From NCBI GenBank assembly GCA_038380795.1, contig CM076259.1:96521739-96585738 (forward strand): 64,000 bases of DNA, written 5' to 3'. Made by a program: the position numbers and the translations under genes. Shown in pieces: positions 1 through 12,113 of the stretch. The stretch comes from Pyrocephalus nanus. Its lineage: Eukaryota > Chordata > Aves > Passeriformes > Tyrannidae. Positions within the stretch are counted from its first letter, which is position 1. Each line of letters starts with the position of its first letter. Under the pieces are notes generated by a model, which searched no databases, had not been told where the DNA came from, and saw nothing but the letters and a program-made list of their open reading frames with translations.

Positions 1-3000
1 AGAAAAAAAGTTATTTAGGATTAATTTTTTTTTATAGCCTGATAAAAATGCAAAAGGTATTTCAGATATGACCCATCTCTATCTCTTCAAAAAGTTAGCT
101 ACCTCTCCTTCATTCAGCTGAGGTGATACTTGTACTCTGTGGGTAGAGAAATATCACTACTGATGCAATGTACTGATTTTTTAAGATATTTATTTTTCAC
201 CCAAATAAAAAGTGTGGCCTAGAAACTCGTCTGGATTATTACAATTTTAAAAAGGGTTTTGTGTTAGCTTTCAGGAATCTCTTTCAATATAGACCAGTAA
301 CTTCTGAAAATACATTTCTTGATATATATGTTCAAACTGCAGCCAGCAGTGGGCCAGAGCTTTTGGTCATGCCATACCCTCAAGATGCCAGTGTGCTTGA
401 TAACTCCCCAGTGTGAATGCTGCTTGTATTTGAGTATCCCAGTGAGGAGGACAAGAAGACAGTCGTGTATTGGAGGAAAGGCCTCAATTTTCACAACCAG
501 CAAAACCTCCAGTCAAGCCCCAGCACAGGCAGGCCACAGGTACACATTATAAAAAACATCCTCAGGGGATTCTCCATCTTGAAACTGAGCAACGTTGACC
601 AGAACACCAGTAACTCCTATTTTTGTGATGTTATGTGGTGCTAAGAGAGAAAATCCAGGGAAAACATGGAAAAGGCACCAAGCTGACAGTGCATGGTAAG
701 GAGTGTTTGGGAGTGATAGAAAAAATCTTGATGTGTGCAAGGTGAATTAAATTTTCATTCAGTCTTACTCTTTTCTCTCCCACCACCTGCCTCTGCCAGA
801 GGAAGGGTGTGCAAAATCAGTCTACAGTCACATGAGTAAGGGAAGGTAGGCATGCCTTTTGTTTGAACTATTTATACAGCTGGACAGATGGTGACTTTCT
901 GTGGATCTAAATCAGTTCACTGTGAAGTAGAACTCTGACTATATATTTTACAGAATTTTAAATATTTACATATCAAAATATATGGCATCTATTAAAATTA
1001 TGTGTTTATTTTAAATACTTAGTCTCTTCCACAGATATTTGTTGAGTTTTTACACCACATTTAAATCACCCAAATCAAGCCCATGATAATATTTTTTTAT
1101 CATTTTCTTTAGTCTTTATAGGCAAATGGTCTCTTAAAAAATGCAGTTATGCTTTCTCTTCCAGCTATTCAAAAGCTGTCCAGTAAACTCACACAGCAGT
1201 GTGAGTGTTTTTAGAAAGAGTGCACATGACAGTAGAGATATGTGGAAGCAGAATTTTCTTTCTGTTTGATTGTAAAATTATTTTCAACAACTCAAAAGTT
1301 TTCCCCATCTTCTAATTATGAATGCAATTCCCACAATCTTGCTGGGCATATGACCAATGATTGAGAGAAACGATTAGCAGAATAGCCTGAATATGCATGC
1401 TCTATTTTATGTAACTAAAGTGTTAGAGGTATAGTCCACACCCTATGAATGTTTTGAGGGCACAGCCTTAAAGTAAAAAAAAGACAAAGCTGTGACATAT
1501 AGAGAAATTATATATTTTTTTCTGAGCTGGCTGAAAATTGGGAAGCTATTTTCTATGTTTCTGGCTGATCTTCTTAATTTTACCCTAAAAAAAAAAAAAG
1601 AGAAAACAAATGCCTAAATGATTGGCAGTTTGAAACACATCCTGCTCCCTTCATATTTCTGGGCTCCAGCTCCTAATTTCATGAGCTCTCCTAGGCATAG
1701 ATCAATGTCTGCCCATCTTTTTTTGTTACTCATGTTCTGACCAACCAACCTGTCATGCAAGGGTTTCATGCCCACTTCCACTCAATAGTTGGTATAGGCC
1801 ACTTCTGGACATTTACCTGTCCAGTACTGCACCACCCTGACAACCTGAACACTTGAAAATATTTGTGCAACAGAAAAAGAAAATGTTAGTATACAAAATT
1901 GTCTAAACTCATGGAGAGTTCTTACGCTTTCCACAGTATTTTAAAAATTCTTCCCTCCTTTCTATTTGTGGCTCTGTTCCCCACTTCAGGAAAAAGCTTC
2001 ATAATAGTTTTAATCAACTACTTTTTATGGAACCAAAACCTAAAAAAGCAGTTATTAATGAATAGCTGTACTTTGATCCTACTTGGGAATATCCTTCATG
2101 TTAATGAAACCACTGAAAAGGAAATTGATCTGTGCTGAAGCATCTGAGCTATGCCCGTAACTTGAGGTAAATGAACATCACAAGTCTTTGAAACTATGGA
2201 TGGAACTACATTCCCGCCTAACCCTTAACAGTACAGCATGCTTTACTAACATTTACAAGGTCTCTAATTGCAAGTGTAATTCCAAGATTATATGAGACCT
2301 CAGAAGCTCCTTCTACTTCACCAACAATCTCTCTCTTTAAAGCTACTACAGTAGAGTCCCTTATAAGTTAATAAACACGGGTTAAATTCAACAACGAGGG
2401 AATAGGTATCAAACTTAACAGGCTTAGGGAATGAAAACTTAGCTCTTAAGGAATCAATAGAGTTTTAAACCAGTAGCTCTTCTATGTCTAGAAAGAAGGA
2501 CCAAATAATTTCCTTCACCTTGTTCTGTCTTCTTCAGCTTGTGCTAGTTAAAGGTACTACTTAAAGGAGCTACTTCAGCGGCACTGAACCTGGCATTATG
2601 GCAACAGCTCCCTCTCTGCTGTTACTGATGCACAGCCAAGGAATTCATTATCAGATAAGACTCAGCACCAGTGACATAAGTTACAAGACTTACAAAGACA
2701 ATTACGGTATCTGATTGCCCTTCTGGGTCAAATAAGGTTTGGGTTTTGTTTTCCTTAGCAACCAGTTTTTAAGTACTGTTACCTCAAAGCCACAACAAAA
2801 ACAGAAATGTTCACAGAGTTCAGGCAGTAGGAGAAAAGATAGGAGTATTCAAGGGAGTAGTGAATTCATGCCAGGGAGAGATGTGGTATACAGTCAAACC
2901 TTCCTAAAACACAGTAGCAGTGGAAGCCTGACAGAAGCTGTATTGCATCTGAACATAAAAAGTGAGACAAGTGAGTCTCTCCTAATATGAATCACTGTGA

Positions 3001-5424
3001 GCACAATTAGGAAGCAGTAGCAGGAAACTAGGATGGAGTTTAACTTTCTTCATAGAAGTCTGTATGGTGCTTTGTTTTGGATTTGTGGTTAAAACCATTG
3101 CTATCACAGCAGTGATTTGGGTGAACAGTGCTCAAATGGCATCAAGGCTTTCTCTCTTTCTCACTCTGCTGCTCAAGAGAGGAGGCTGGGGGTGGGCAAG
3201 AGGCTGGAAGGGGATTCAGATGAGACAGCAGACTCCAAATGACCCAAGGGATATCCCATACCATTTAATGTCATGCTCAGCAACAAAAGCTGGGGTAGGG
3301 GAAGAAGAACAAATGGATTATTTTGCTTTCGAGTCGCAAATTGCTCATAGAGTAGATTTTTTGTTGTTTTCTTGTCTTTTTCTTTTTTTTTTTTTTTCTT
3401 AGCTCTCTCCTTCACCTGTTAAATGTCTTCATATTGACAAATTAGGTGTTTTTGGTTTTGTTCCTCATCTTCTATCCCCAGTCCCACTCTTGGGATGGAG
3501 AAGTGAGCAAGCAAGCAGCTCTGAAGACGCTTGGCTACTGGCTGGGCTCAACCTACCACATAGACCAACACTGAAATTTATAAAGTTAGGAAGTTTATAA
3601 CTTTTAAAGGTCGTTTCTTTACTAAATGAAAAATGTGTCCTGTCATGAAAACCTACATTGTGTCAAAATGAGACTGTAAACTAATGAAAGTGGGACTGGA
3701 TGACTCAAAGGTCCTTTGGCCCTTACAGTCCACTGCTTAAATCCAGCGTGTCATGACTGGTTAAAGCCTTCAGGGAGCTTCTGTACAGACCTCAGGAAGA
3801 AGTCTGACTTGCCTTTTCTGAGTCTAAAATCCACTCAACTGTTGCCCTGTTTCTTACTTCTGCCAAGCTTTCTCAGGGATTCAAAGTCCAGACTAGGGCA
3901 CAGCAAGGCACAATCCCAATGAAACCTGTGCCTGATAACTGTGTCATTACAGTGGCACTTGAGAATCCTACCCAAAACAAGACATTCATCTCCAAAAAAC
4001 TCTCTGCACTACCTAAGAATCAAAAATGAATGAAAAGTTCTCTTCCAGCTGTAGAAATAAATACAATTTTGGAAGAATTTGTATCAGAAATTTAGTAACT
4101 CGGTTTTCACTAGGAAGGCTTTCTGACTAAACGGTAACTCTTTCTCAAAGGCAGTTTCAATGCTTTTCCCCACCACCACATACCAAGAGAATCTCTCAGC
4201 CTCTCTGTCTGATATGTGAGAGGAGAGAGATAGCCCTAACAGACATGCACAGAGGTCTTGGGAAGGAGTGGGAGAAACAGAGAGGATAAAAGAGGCCCTG
4301 GGGGGGCGAGAACTTGCCTTTTTTCCCCTGGAGGCCCAGTGCGCCACATCATAAAAAAGTGGTCCTCGCATCTGAAAAAAAATCTTTTTTTCCATCCTTC
4401 CACTTCCTTGGCATTCTTGGGAAGAATACCTGAGCACGTTTACCTTACACAGCACTCCTGTGCCCTACTGGGAATTGGAGAAGCATTATATGAAATCACT
4501 GGCACACAGACATACTTTCAGCTTGTTTCTTGAGTATAATATGAATTGCCCTTACTCTGATACCTGTAAAGGCTTAGAATTCATCATATAAGATTTTAAT
4601 TCACTGAAATTAATTAATCTAACACTTTTAGGTATTTGTTTTTAAAAATTTTAAGCCAAAATGTACCATAATTATTCTGCTGCATCATAATGGCACACAT
4701 CTGACCATATTCCACTTGTTTATTAAGTTAGAACCAAATAAACTATAAACCAATAACTACATAGGTATTAGTAACTTAGTTTAAATATTAATAACATTTT
4801 TACTACTAATAATAACAGCAATTAATAGTCTGACAAACTATGAAGGTGTAGTTAATGATAGTATTTTCACATTTCATTTTGACTGCAATATGCATAACCA
4901 CTTTTAAACCAATTCAGAATAAGCAATGGATTGCTGTACCAGTAAAGGTAGCCATTTTTTCTTTAAACTGCCTAACAATATACGTAGACTATTGCAACAG
5001 ATTCATCAGTGCTGTACAAAGTGCAAGAATGAGTCAAGAAATACAGACAGCACTGCTACCCTGCAAACTGAATGGATTTATGAACAGCCACCAAGACCAG
5101 TTAATAATGGGTTTAATCAAGAATATGAAGATATGTCAATAATAAGAGCTTTAGGTGACACTGGAAGGAAAATGATATGAAAAAGAAGATATGAGCATGT
5201 GTGCTGTGTGCTACTCCTATCAAAGTAGAAAACAAACATACACACAAATCTCTTCAGTAACATGGAATGTTTTCTGTTCATGTACTTATTTCAAGTTAAA
5301 GAAGTTTCCACTCCACACAGCTACAACTGAAATGAGCTTTAGTGTATGTAACTATCATCAAAATACTGTAAAAGCTATTTACATTGGGGTTTTTTCCTAC
5401 TTCAAACACAAGAACAAAGTCACA

Positions 5425-5442
5425 TTTTTTTTTTTTTTTTTT
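5425..5442. repeat. 18-T run
   Basis: A pure T run in intergenic DNA. Confidence 0.9.
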
Positions 5443-6897
5443 AAGCCAGGTTAAGGCAGCTTCTTTGCTTTTAAAATGCAGTTCTGTAAAACAGTATCTG
5501 CCCTCTGTAATGACAAATTGACAGAGAGGAATTCCTCACATGTTCCCAGTGCACTGTCTGACCTTATTTCTAACTCCTTTCATATCCCACATATTTACAT
5601 ACATAAATCCCTACAACTCCTTCTACTCTTAGCTATATAGCCAGCTATGCCACCTCGTAATGCACGTTCCAACAGAATGAAAATACCTAATGTGCTTTTA
5701 AAAGTCATAACTTACATGTTTTTAAAGAAATAGTAATTACCAAAATAATCTCGGCAGGTAGATATGCTACATAGTTTACTGCTGAAGGGCTTAAGTCTAT
5801 TGTTTATGTGCCATATCTAAGACTATAATAAAAATTACTTGGGTCAAAAATGTGTCAACTAAAATAGTTGTGGAATGTAAGTAAATAACAACAATACAGC
5901 TAAACTACATAGAAAGAGATTATCATAATTTGCATAGTAATTAAGTACTTGAGGAAATGCAACCTTGGTATGTGTAACTTGAAGGAAATGAAGACTTTGA
6001 CAAAGTATTTAAATTACTGCATTTTTTTCCCCAGTCAAATATTTCAAGCTGAATAGTGTGTTTCAAATTCCCTAACATGGTAAATATATTTTGTGAATGG
6101 AAACAGTTCATAGAATAAAATGGCAAAGGCTACAGTCTTACACATTAATTGTGCAGTAAGAACTGGGTACACACTGTTCACTGGATTCAGCTTTATCATT
6201 AGCCATTTTTTGTGAAACGTTTCCTTTCCACATCAGTAAAAATGCCAAATAATTACAAGAAATTGATCTGACCATTTGATTGCTTTTGGTGAAAATGCTG
6301 GCTACTACACTGAGAGCGAAATATGACTTTAAAAGGGTCAGATAGGCTGTGTTCGAATATTTGGATAGGGGGAAAACAGTTATGAAGAATCTTTTTTTAA
6401 TTATTATTATTTTTATTATTATTTAGACATTGGGAACTAAACAATGGTCTTTCCTCCTCCTCTGCCTAAACTGGGAACTAACTCTATCTGCAGTCATACG
6501 TATTTAGGTTTCCAGAGCCAGTATATCAAACTTTAATTGTGGATGTAAATACATAGGTCATTTCTTTTCCAGCAAAAAGAATCACTTGAAATTTCTTATT
6601 TTGAGACTCTTCTAAAAATAAAATTCTTACTGCATATAATAGATGCCTCTTAATTTTAAAGGTAAAATTATCAACTGGGTTAAATATTAAAGGTTTAAAT
6701 ACAGGGAATGTTTATATATTTAACATAGAGTTTTAGAGGGCAGAAATACAGCCATTCCATCCTTTAAGATGTGAGGTGTGAACTTCATCTGAGCCACAGA
6801 TGAAGGCAACAGTCACTGAACCAAAGTCACCTCCAAGTACACGAAGCACAAAGAGGTCAATGCACTCAGCAAAAATCTTCAGCTCTGACCTTTTGTC

Positions 6898-6918
6898 AAA
6901 AAAAAAAAAAAAAAAAAA
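6898..6918. repeat. 21-A run
   Basis: A pure A run in AT-rich intergenic DNA. No element body was recognised before it. Confidence 0.9.
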
Positions 6919-7239
6919 GAATAATTCATACCTAATCTAGCAGGTATAACTAGAAGGTGCATTTAAAAACCCATCTAATTCAGATAACTCATATACTTAG
7001 ATTTAGTTCTTTTCTTTCCACTTTCCACTGCCTCCACTTCAGATCAATGGTCCTTCAAATGAAGGTCAATGGGATTTCTGCAGTTTTTCATGCACTTCTC
7101 AGAAGCAGCTGAAAGCTGCTTCCAAAGAAATTGGACATAAACTTCTACTCTGAAAGGTTAAAAATTCAGAAAGTTCTGGGGAACCAAAAAAATTATATTA
7201 TATAATATGTTCTACCACCTAACACCAATAGCATGAAGA

Positions 7240-7860
7240 CATTATTTGTCATCTTCCAGTCCACAGCCTTTGTGGGCAACCTATCCCAGTCACTCTCACG
7301 CTAAAGTGTTTCCTGATGTTTTGACGGACCCTCCTGTGTTGTGCCCATTCCCTCCTGATCCTGTCCCTGAGCACCACTGAAAAGAACCTGGCTCCATCTT
7401 CTCCAGGTATCTATACAAATTGGTAAGATCCTCTTGATCATTCTCTTCTCCAGGATACACGATCACAGCTCTCCCAGTCTCTCATATATCAGATGCTCCA
7501 ATCCTTAATCGTTTTCATGGGCCTGCAGTGGACTCACTCCAGAAATTCCATAACATTCTTGTACTGGGGAACACAGGACTGGGCAAGGCACTCCAGATGT
7601 GGTTTAGCCTCTTCCATGTAGAGAGGAAGGATCGCCACCTTTGAACTGCTGGCAACGCTCTGCCTAAAGCAGGGCAGGTACTGACACCTTTGCCTTGATA
7701 GTATATTGCTGGGTCATGGTCTTTTTGTTGTCCTTCAGTATCTCCTTCTGTGCAAAGCAGATGCAGGAACTTGCATGTTTCTTTGTTGAACTGGATGAGA
7801 TACTCTTCAGTCCAATTCTCCAGCCTGTCCAGGTCTCTCTGGACCATGTGTATATGTTCA
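7240..7860 (-). mobile_element. CR1 LINE fragment with ORF2 C-terminal remnant
   Basis: Read on the minus strand, it begins with a conserved CR1 reverse transcriptase C-terminal segment (DLDRLENW, then FNKETCKFLHL). It continues through the typical 3' region (SALPSPVFPSTRM in a shifted frame, then a stretch like GGGCACAACACAGGAGG). Several frameshifts and stops make it an old, inactive, 5'-truncated copy. Its 3' end is toward lower coordinates. Confidence 0.85.
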
Positions 7861-10800
7861 GCTCCACATGACTTAAGAACCTCAAATTAATGACCTAATA
7901 TATGAAGGATGGAGCCTTAGCCCTCTAGGGACTGGAGACAGAACTCCTGGTCATCTTAGTAGGACTCCAGTTTACCTTCAAATCTCTTGAATATATACTC
8001 TGATATGAAACATGTAGACAAGCTAAAGGAAAATAGTAATTGAAGCAGTCACTTCCAATTAATTCACCTGGTATTAAGGATTACTTAATACATCCTCAGC
8101 TAGGAGTTTAACAGTAATTACAGATTTCAAGATGCATTGTGTATAAATTACATTACAGTGTGAAAAACTGGATAGAAAACACTTCACAGACTTATTAGAC
8201 CACAGAAAAATATAAAGGATAATAGCATACATGCCATATAGTTATCTAGAGAAACAAAAGAAGATGGAAAAAAAGATTGAAATTGATGTTCATATGAAGA
8301 GGGAGCTGGGAAAAAGAATAGGTATTGAAGTTCATATGAAGAACTGCTCTTGAAGAAATAAAGTACTTGTCTAGGTATCAGATATTTATAGAAGTATAAA
8401 TGCTCATCTGCATGATGAGCATTACTGCTTAGCCTAGTACTCACAGCCAACTGCTATTTGTATTAGCTAACACAAGAATTGTTGCACTTTTATAGTGATC
8501 TTCATTTCCAATCTCTACACACAAACATGACCAAATTTTTCAACGTCAGAGCACATTTCAGAGTCGAGTCTTTTTAGGAAAACAGAGCTCCTGGGAAAAC
8601 ACAGAATTACTCCTGAATATCCTAGACAGAGCAATTGATGTGTTCACATAAAAATTCACTGCATTTCTGAAACATGAAAATCATGAAAACCAAGAATACA
8701 AGCATTAAGTGAATGCTACATCCCAACACTATCGAATTTCCACACAGGAATGAGTTTTTTTCATTTCAAGGACTGAAGTGATCTTCCTCAACAGCTCTAA
8801 AAATAGGTGAAGCTGTTATTTGTCCTCAGCATGCAGAGAGTGAAGTTTTAACTGAAGACTTGGGCTTAGAACACCTGGGCATGCCCTCTTTACCTTGTGT
8901 CATGCAAAAGAGCCTAAAGTAACTTCATTTATGTTATACTAACATTCAGTTATGGAGAACACTAAAATAATGGTTAAAGACAGACTAAGGTGATGTTTTT
9001 TCCTTTCATAGTCAGCTTCATGAGGAGAGACGGAAACCTATTTCTGTTCTCACATTGAAATGCCAATTTTCTGGTCTCAGTAGGTGTCATGTTGTCTATC
9101 CTTATCAAAATTATAATTAAAATGTAAGGCACCAAGTCCTACAGAGCTGTCCAGTTCATAAATCTGGAAAACAGATTTCTTAATGCTTCTCCATCTTTCC
9201 CTGGTACAATTATAATTGCACAAGTTCTTTCCTTTGTCAGTATACAAAAAATCTTTTTCAAATTTGCTGTTCCTTTGTTGCATAAGAACAAAAAATGGTG
9301 GTAACTGATCTGACTATAGGAGAAACAGTGTAGCCATACAACTTGCATTCTTGAACACAAGTCTTTCTTTGGGAGAATATGAAATTCTCTAAGAAAAAAA
9401 TTACTCCCTGACCAAATAATACCTAAATCATGTGAGACACATCTCTGGAGTATAACAGGATCTCAGACTAGCTTCCTAAAAATCAATAAATGTATTTCAG
9501 CATAGAATGATCTCTGCTGCCTAAGACAATCTTTATAGACCAAGAGGGAAAGATACACATGCAGCACAGAAATTATATATTAATAGTCTCTTAGGCTTTG
9601 TATGTCTTACCTGTCTAAGTATATTTCTGCACAGAATATTTAAACAAGAAAAAGTGTCTTAGCATATCCTTAGCATAATCTGAAGTAGTATCAGAACAGA
9701 TATTAACATCGGGCTTTGTACTTAAAAATATGTTCATTCTCATGATAAAATATTACCTTATCCCATCTCATTTTCTAGATTTGACTAATGATTTTCAAAA
9801 GTATTCATAAAATCTGAATCAAAACCCCAAACAAACCAAAGCAATGGTTTCCCAGACAACACAGTTAGAAGAGCTAGTAATGTTTTAGTAGAAACTGAAC
9901 CTTCTATTTAAATTATAAGTATTATTTGCAATTATATTAATCGCAACACTTATCAACAGCATCATGGTACAAAGTAGGTAGGAATTTTTGCAAATTTAAT
10001 TTCCTTCACCCTTCTAAGATATTAGTAACATATTTTTGAAAAATAGTTATGCAGCCTATTTGTTTAGCAAGTCCATCAGAAAATTCTGATGAGTGGAGGT
10101 TCTGCTTTCATCCACACAAGGACTACACCTAAAATGAATCTAAAAGAAGCAACAGAATCTATTTAAGAAGTATTCTTGAAATTAAAAACTCATTTATTTC
10201 ATGGGGGTATATTTTGACAAAAGAGAACACTAACTGATTTTCAACTCCATTTATGTAGGACTTGTTAAAAAGGACTTCCTAATACCTTAGGCTTTTGTGA
10301 GAAATGTAAACAAGGTGGCAAGGATTCCTTTTCAGCACAACTGATTTATGATATTTTAACAGAAAATTCTGGTTATTAGTCAGCACAATTAGCTAGGAAA
10401 GAGCCACAATAACTGAAGAACTTGCAAAGTGGTAAAAACCCCCTGAACTCTGTCCATTCAAAAAGGCTAATATTCACTCCCTGAAGAATACAACTACTGC
10501 TGAAACAAAGTCTAAGAAGCTCTGATCTTGTTGGATTTCTTAGTGTTTCCCTCAGTGAAAAAGAGTTGTTTCAAGATTCCACCAGAATTCCAGAACAGGT
10601 ATTACCATTGAATCAGAGACTTCGACCGTAGCAGATCAACATGAAAGGAGAGAAATTTTTAATAGCATTATCTACTATTGCTATTCATGCTGAAAGTTAT
10701 CCTCTCTATAAATGAGAATGCAAGTGAGCGAGGCACAGGTGCCTTGGTAGACCACAGGTAACTTATTTCAGCTTTAAATGCAAAAATGCTGTCCTACAGA

Positions 10801-11500
10801 TCTGGAAATCACACAAGCTATCCTGTTTTCACTGTCCACAGAATCTCACGCAGCCAGAAAGAGTTCCTGTTCTAAAATGAAAGTGAGGGGCCTTACACTG
10901 GCCTTTTCCTTTTTTTTAAATTTTTTTCATTATCAAAAACAGTACTAAAATAATTCAATCCATGCTCATGAATGCTAATTTGATGCAATCTACATATGAA
11001 TATAAGTCTGGTGGTTACATGCTGAAGAGGCTTTCAAACAGCTGTGGAAGGAGTTTTTTTTCCTTAGCCACAGGTTTTTCAGTTGTTCTCAGGAATTCTA
11101 AAATTTCATACATGCTTAATTCAACCTCCAATTTTTTTTTTTAAATTTTTACATAAACCAACTTAAACCCACACTGATAAACCAGTATTCTTTGCTTTTA
11201 AATAAATGATTGTGGATTTTAGCATTTAGACATTAAGACTGAAAATCCTGAACTTAAGGTATAGCATTCCATGAAACTTATAAATGAACTCTTGACAAAA
11301 GATTCAAGAAAATATATTTATTCAATTTTGGCAGAGGAAGAAAATATAATAAATATGACAACTTCTTACACCCTTTACAAGCTATTTTTATATCACACTT
11401 CTGCTACAAATTTCAGTGTTTGAAATTTTAAAAGAACACATTCACTGAAAAATTAAGAAATTTTAATGTGAAAAAATACACAAAATAAGAGCGTAAATGT
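7861..11500. other. Intergenic DNA below the 3' end of PNPLA4, no gene seen
   Basis: AT-rich DNA. The only structure noted is an imperfect local duplication around 8274-8345, with two copies of TTCATATGAAGA about 43 bp apart. Confidence 0.7.
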
Positions 11501-11506
11501 TTTATT
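11501..11506 (-). terminator. PNPLA4: Distal candidate poly(A) signal of PNPLA4
   Basis: AATAAA on the minus strand, about 475 nt after the stop codon. A T-rich and GT-rich stretch (TTATTTTGTGTATTTTTTC) follows within 30 nt, which fits a downstream element better than at the proximal signal. Confidence 0.5.
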
Positions 11507-11875
11507 TTTTGTGGCTAGTGCTTAATCTTCAAGTCCTTTAGAACACTGTAAGAAATGCTTTAGATCAGTAACACTGAGAGCATTCAATTAATATGCACAA
11601 GTGAATAATATAGATTGTAATTTTTCATGATATTACATCAATTTGTTTCTCAACACTGAAAAAGACTTTTCCAAATTTCTGTTATTATGACAACACAAGC
11701 TTTTTACAAATCCCACACTCAAATCCCCAGCTGAAGCAGAATGAATTTAGGTGGAACCTCCTCAAAACAAGACATCCACCAGGCAAGTACTATTTCCATT
11801 CTGACATGTTTATACAGTTCTTTGGAGTGCAATTGATACTTTCTCAGCAGAAGCAGACTCAAATCCATTAGGATC

Positions 11876-11881
11876 TTTATT
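11876..11881 (-). terminator. PNPLA4: Proximal candidate poly(A) signal of PNPLA4
   Basis: AATAAA on the minus strand, about 100 nt after the stop codon. The downstream sequence is moderately rich in T and TG. It would give a very short 3' untranslated region. Confidence 0.45.
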
Positions 11882-11981
11882 TTCACAAGCAGCAACCAGG
11901 GCAGCAATCCCTGAGATTCTCCAGGCAGCCTGTAGCTGTGTTTTGACAGCCATCATGTCTCGCTACTTTTTTATGTGCCAT

Positions 11982-12113
11982 CTATTCAAACCAGTTTTCT
12001 TTCAGTAAGAAACGTACAGCATCGTCAAAGCCATTTTGGTACAATGATTCCATTTTCTCCTGGTCTGGTGGGAACAAAGCTTGATTAAGTCTTACTAGGT
12101 TGGCCAGTGACAG
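11982..12113 (-). CDS. PNPLA4: PNPLA4 last coding exon (residues 211-253 and stop)
   Basis: This exon follows the acceptor CTCTGTTGCAG. It reads LSLANLVRLNQALFPP and ends RFLLKENWFE followed by TAG at 11984-11982. This C-terminal helical segment is diagnostic for PNPLA4 within the PNPLA family. The 3' untranslated region continues to lower coordinates. Confidence 0.95.
   Translation of the reverse strand: MSLANLVRLNQALFPPDQEKMESLYQNGFDDAVRFLLKENWFE

Larger units (their letters stand above)
1..7239. other. Intergenic DNA, no gene seen
   Basis: AT-rich DNA with only short chance open frames. The longest, about 120 codons around 4084-4455, matches no family I know. It contains a T run near 3385-3400, T18 at 5425 and A21 at 6898. 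In mammals STS lies on this side of PNPLA4, but no sulfatase exon was recognised. Confidence 0.7.

Noticed and set aside
3064..3402. 112-codon plus-strand open frame
   Set aside because: It ends in a poly-Phe stretch from a T run and has no domain.
3685..3735. Short sequence resembling a CR1 3' block (GGACTGGATGACTCAAAGGTC)-like
   Set aside because: Too short and without the CR1 tail, so not called.
8274..8345. Imperfect duplication with two TTCATATGAAGA copies
   Set aside because: Small and degenerate. The minus-strand frame over it shows a matching SSYE repeat, but this follows from the DNA duplication and is not evidence of a gene.
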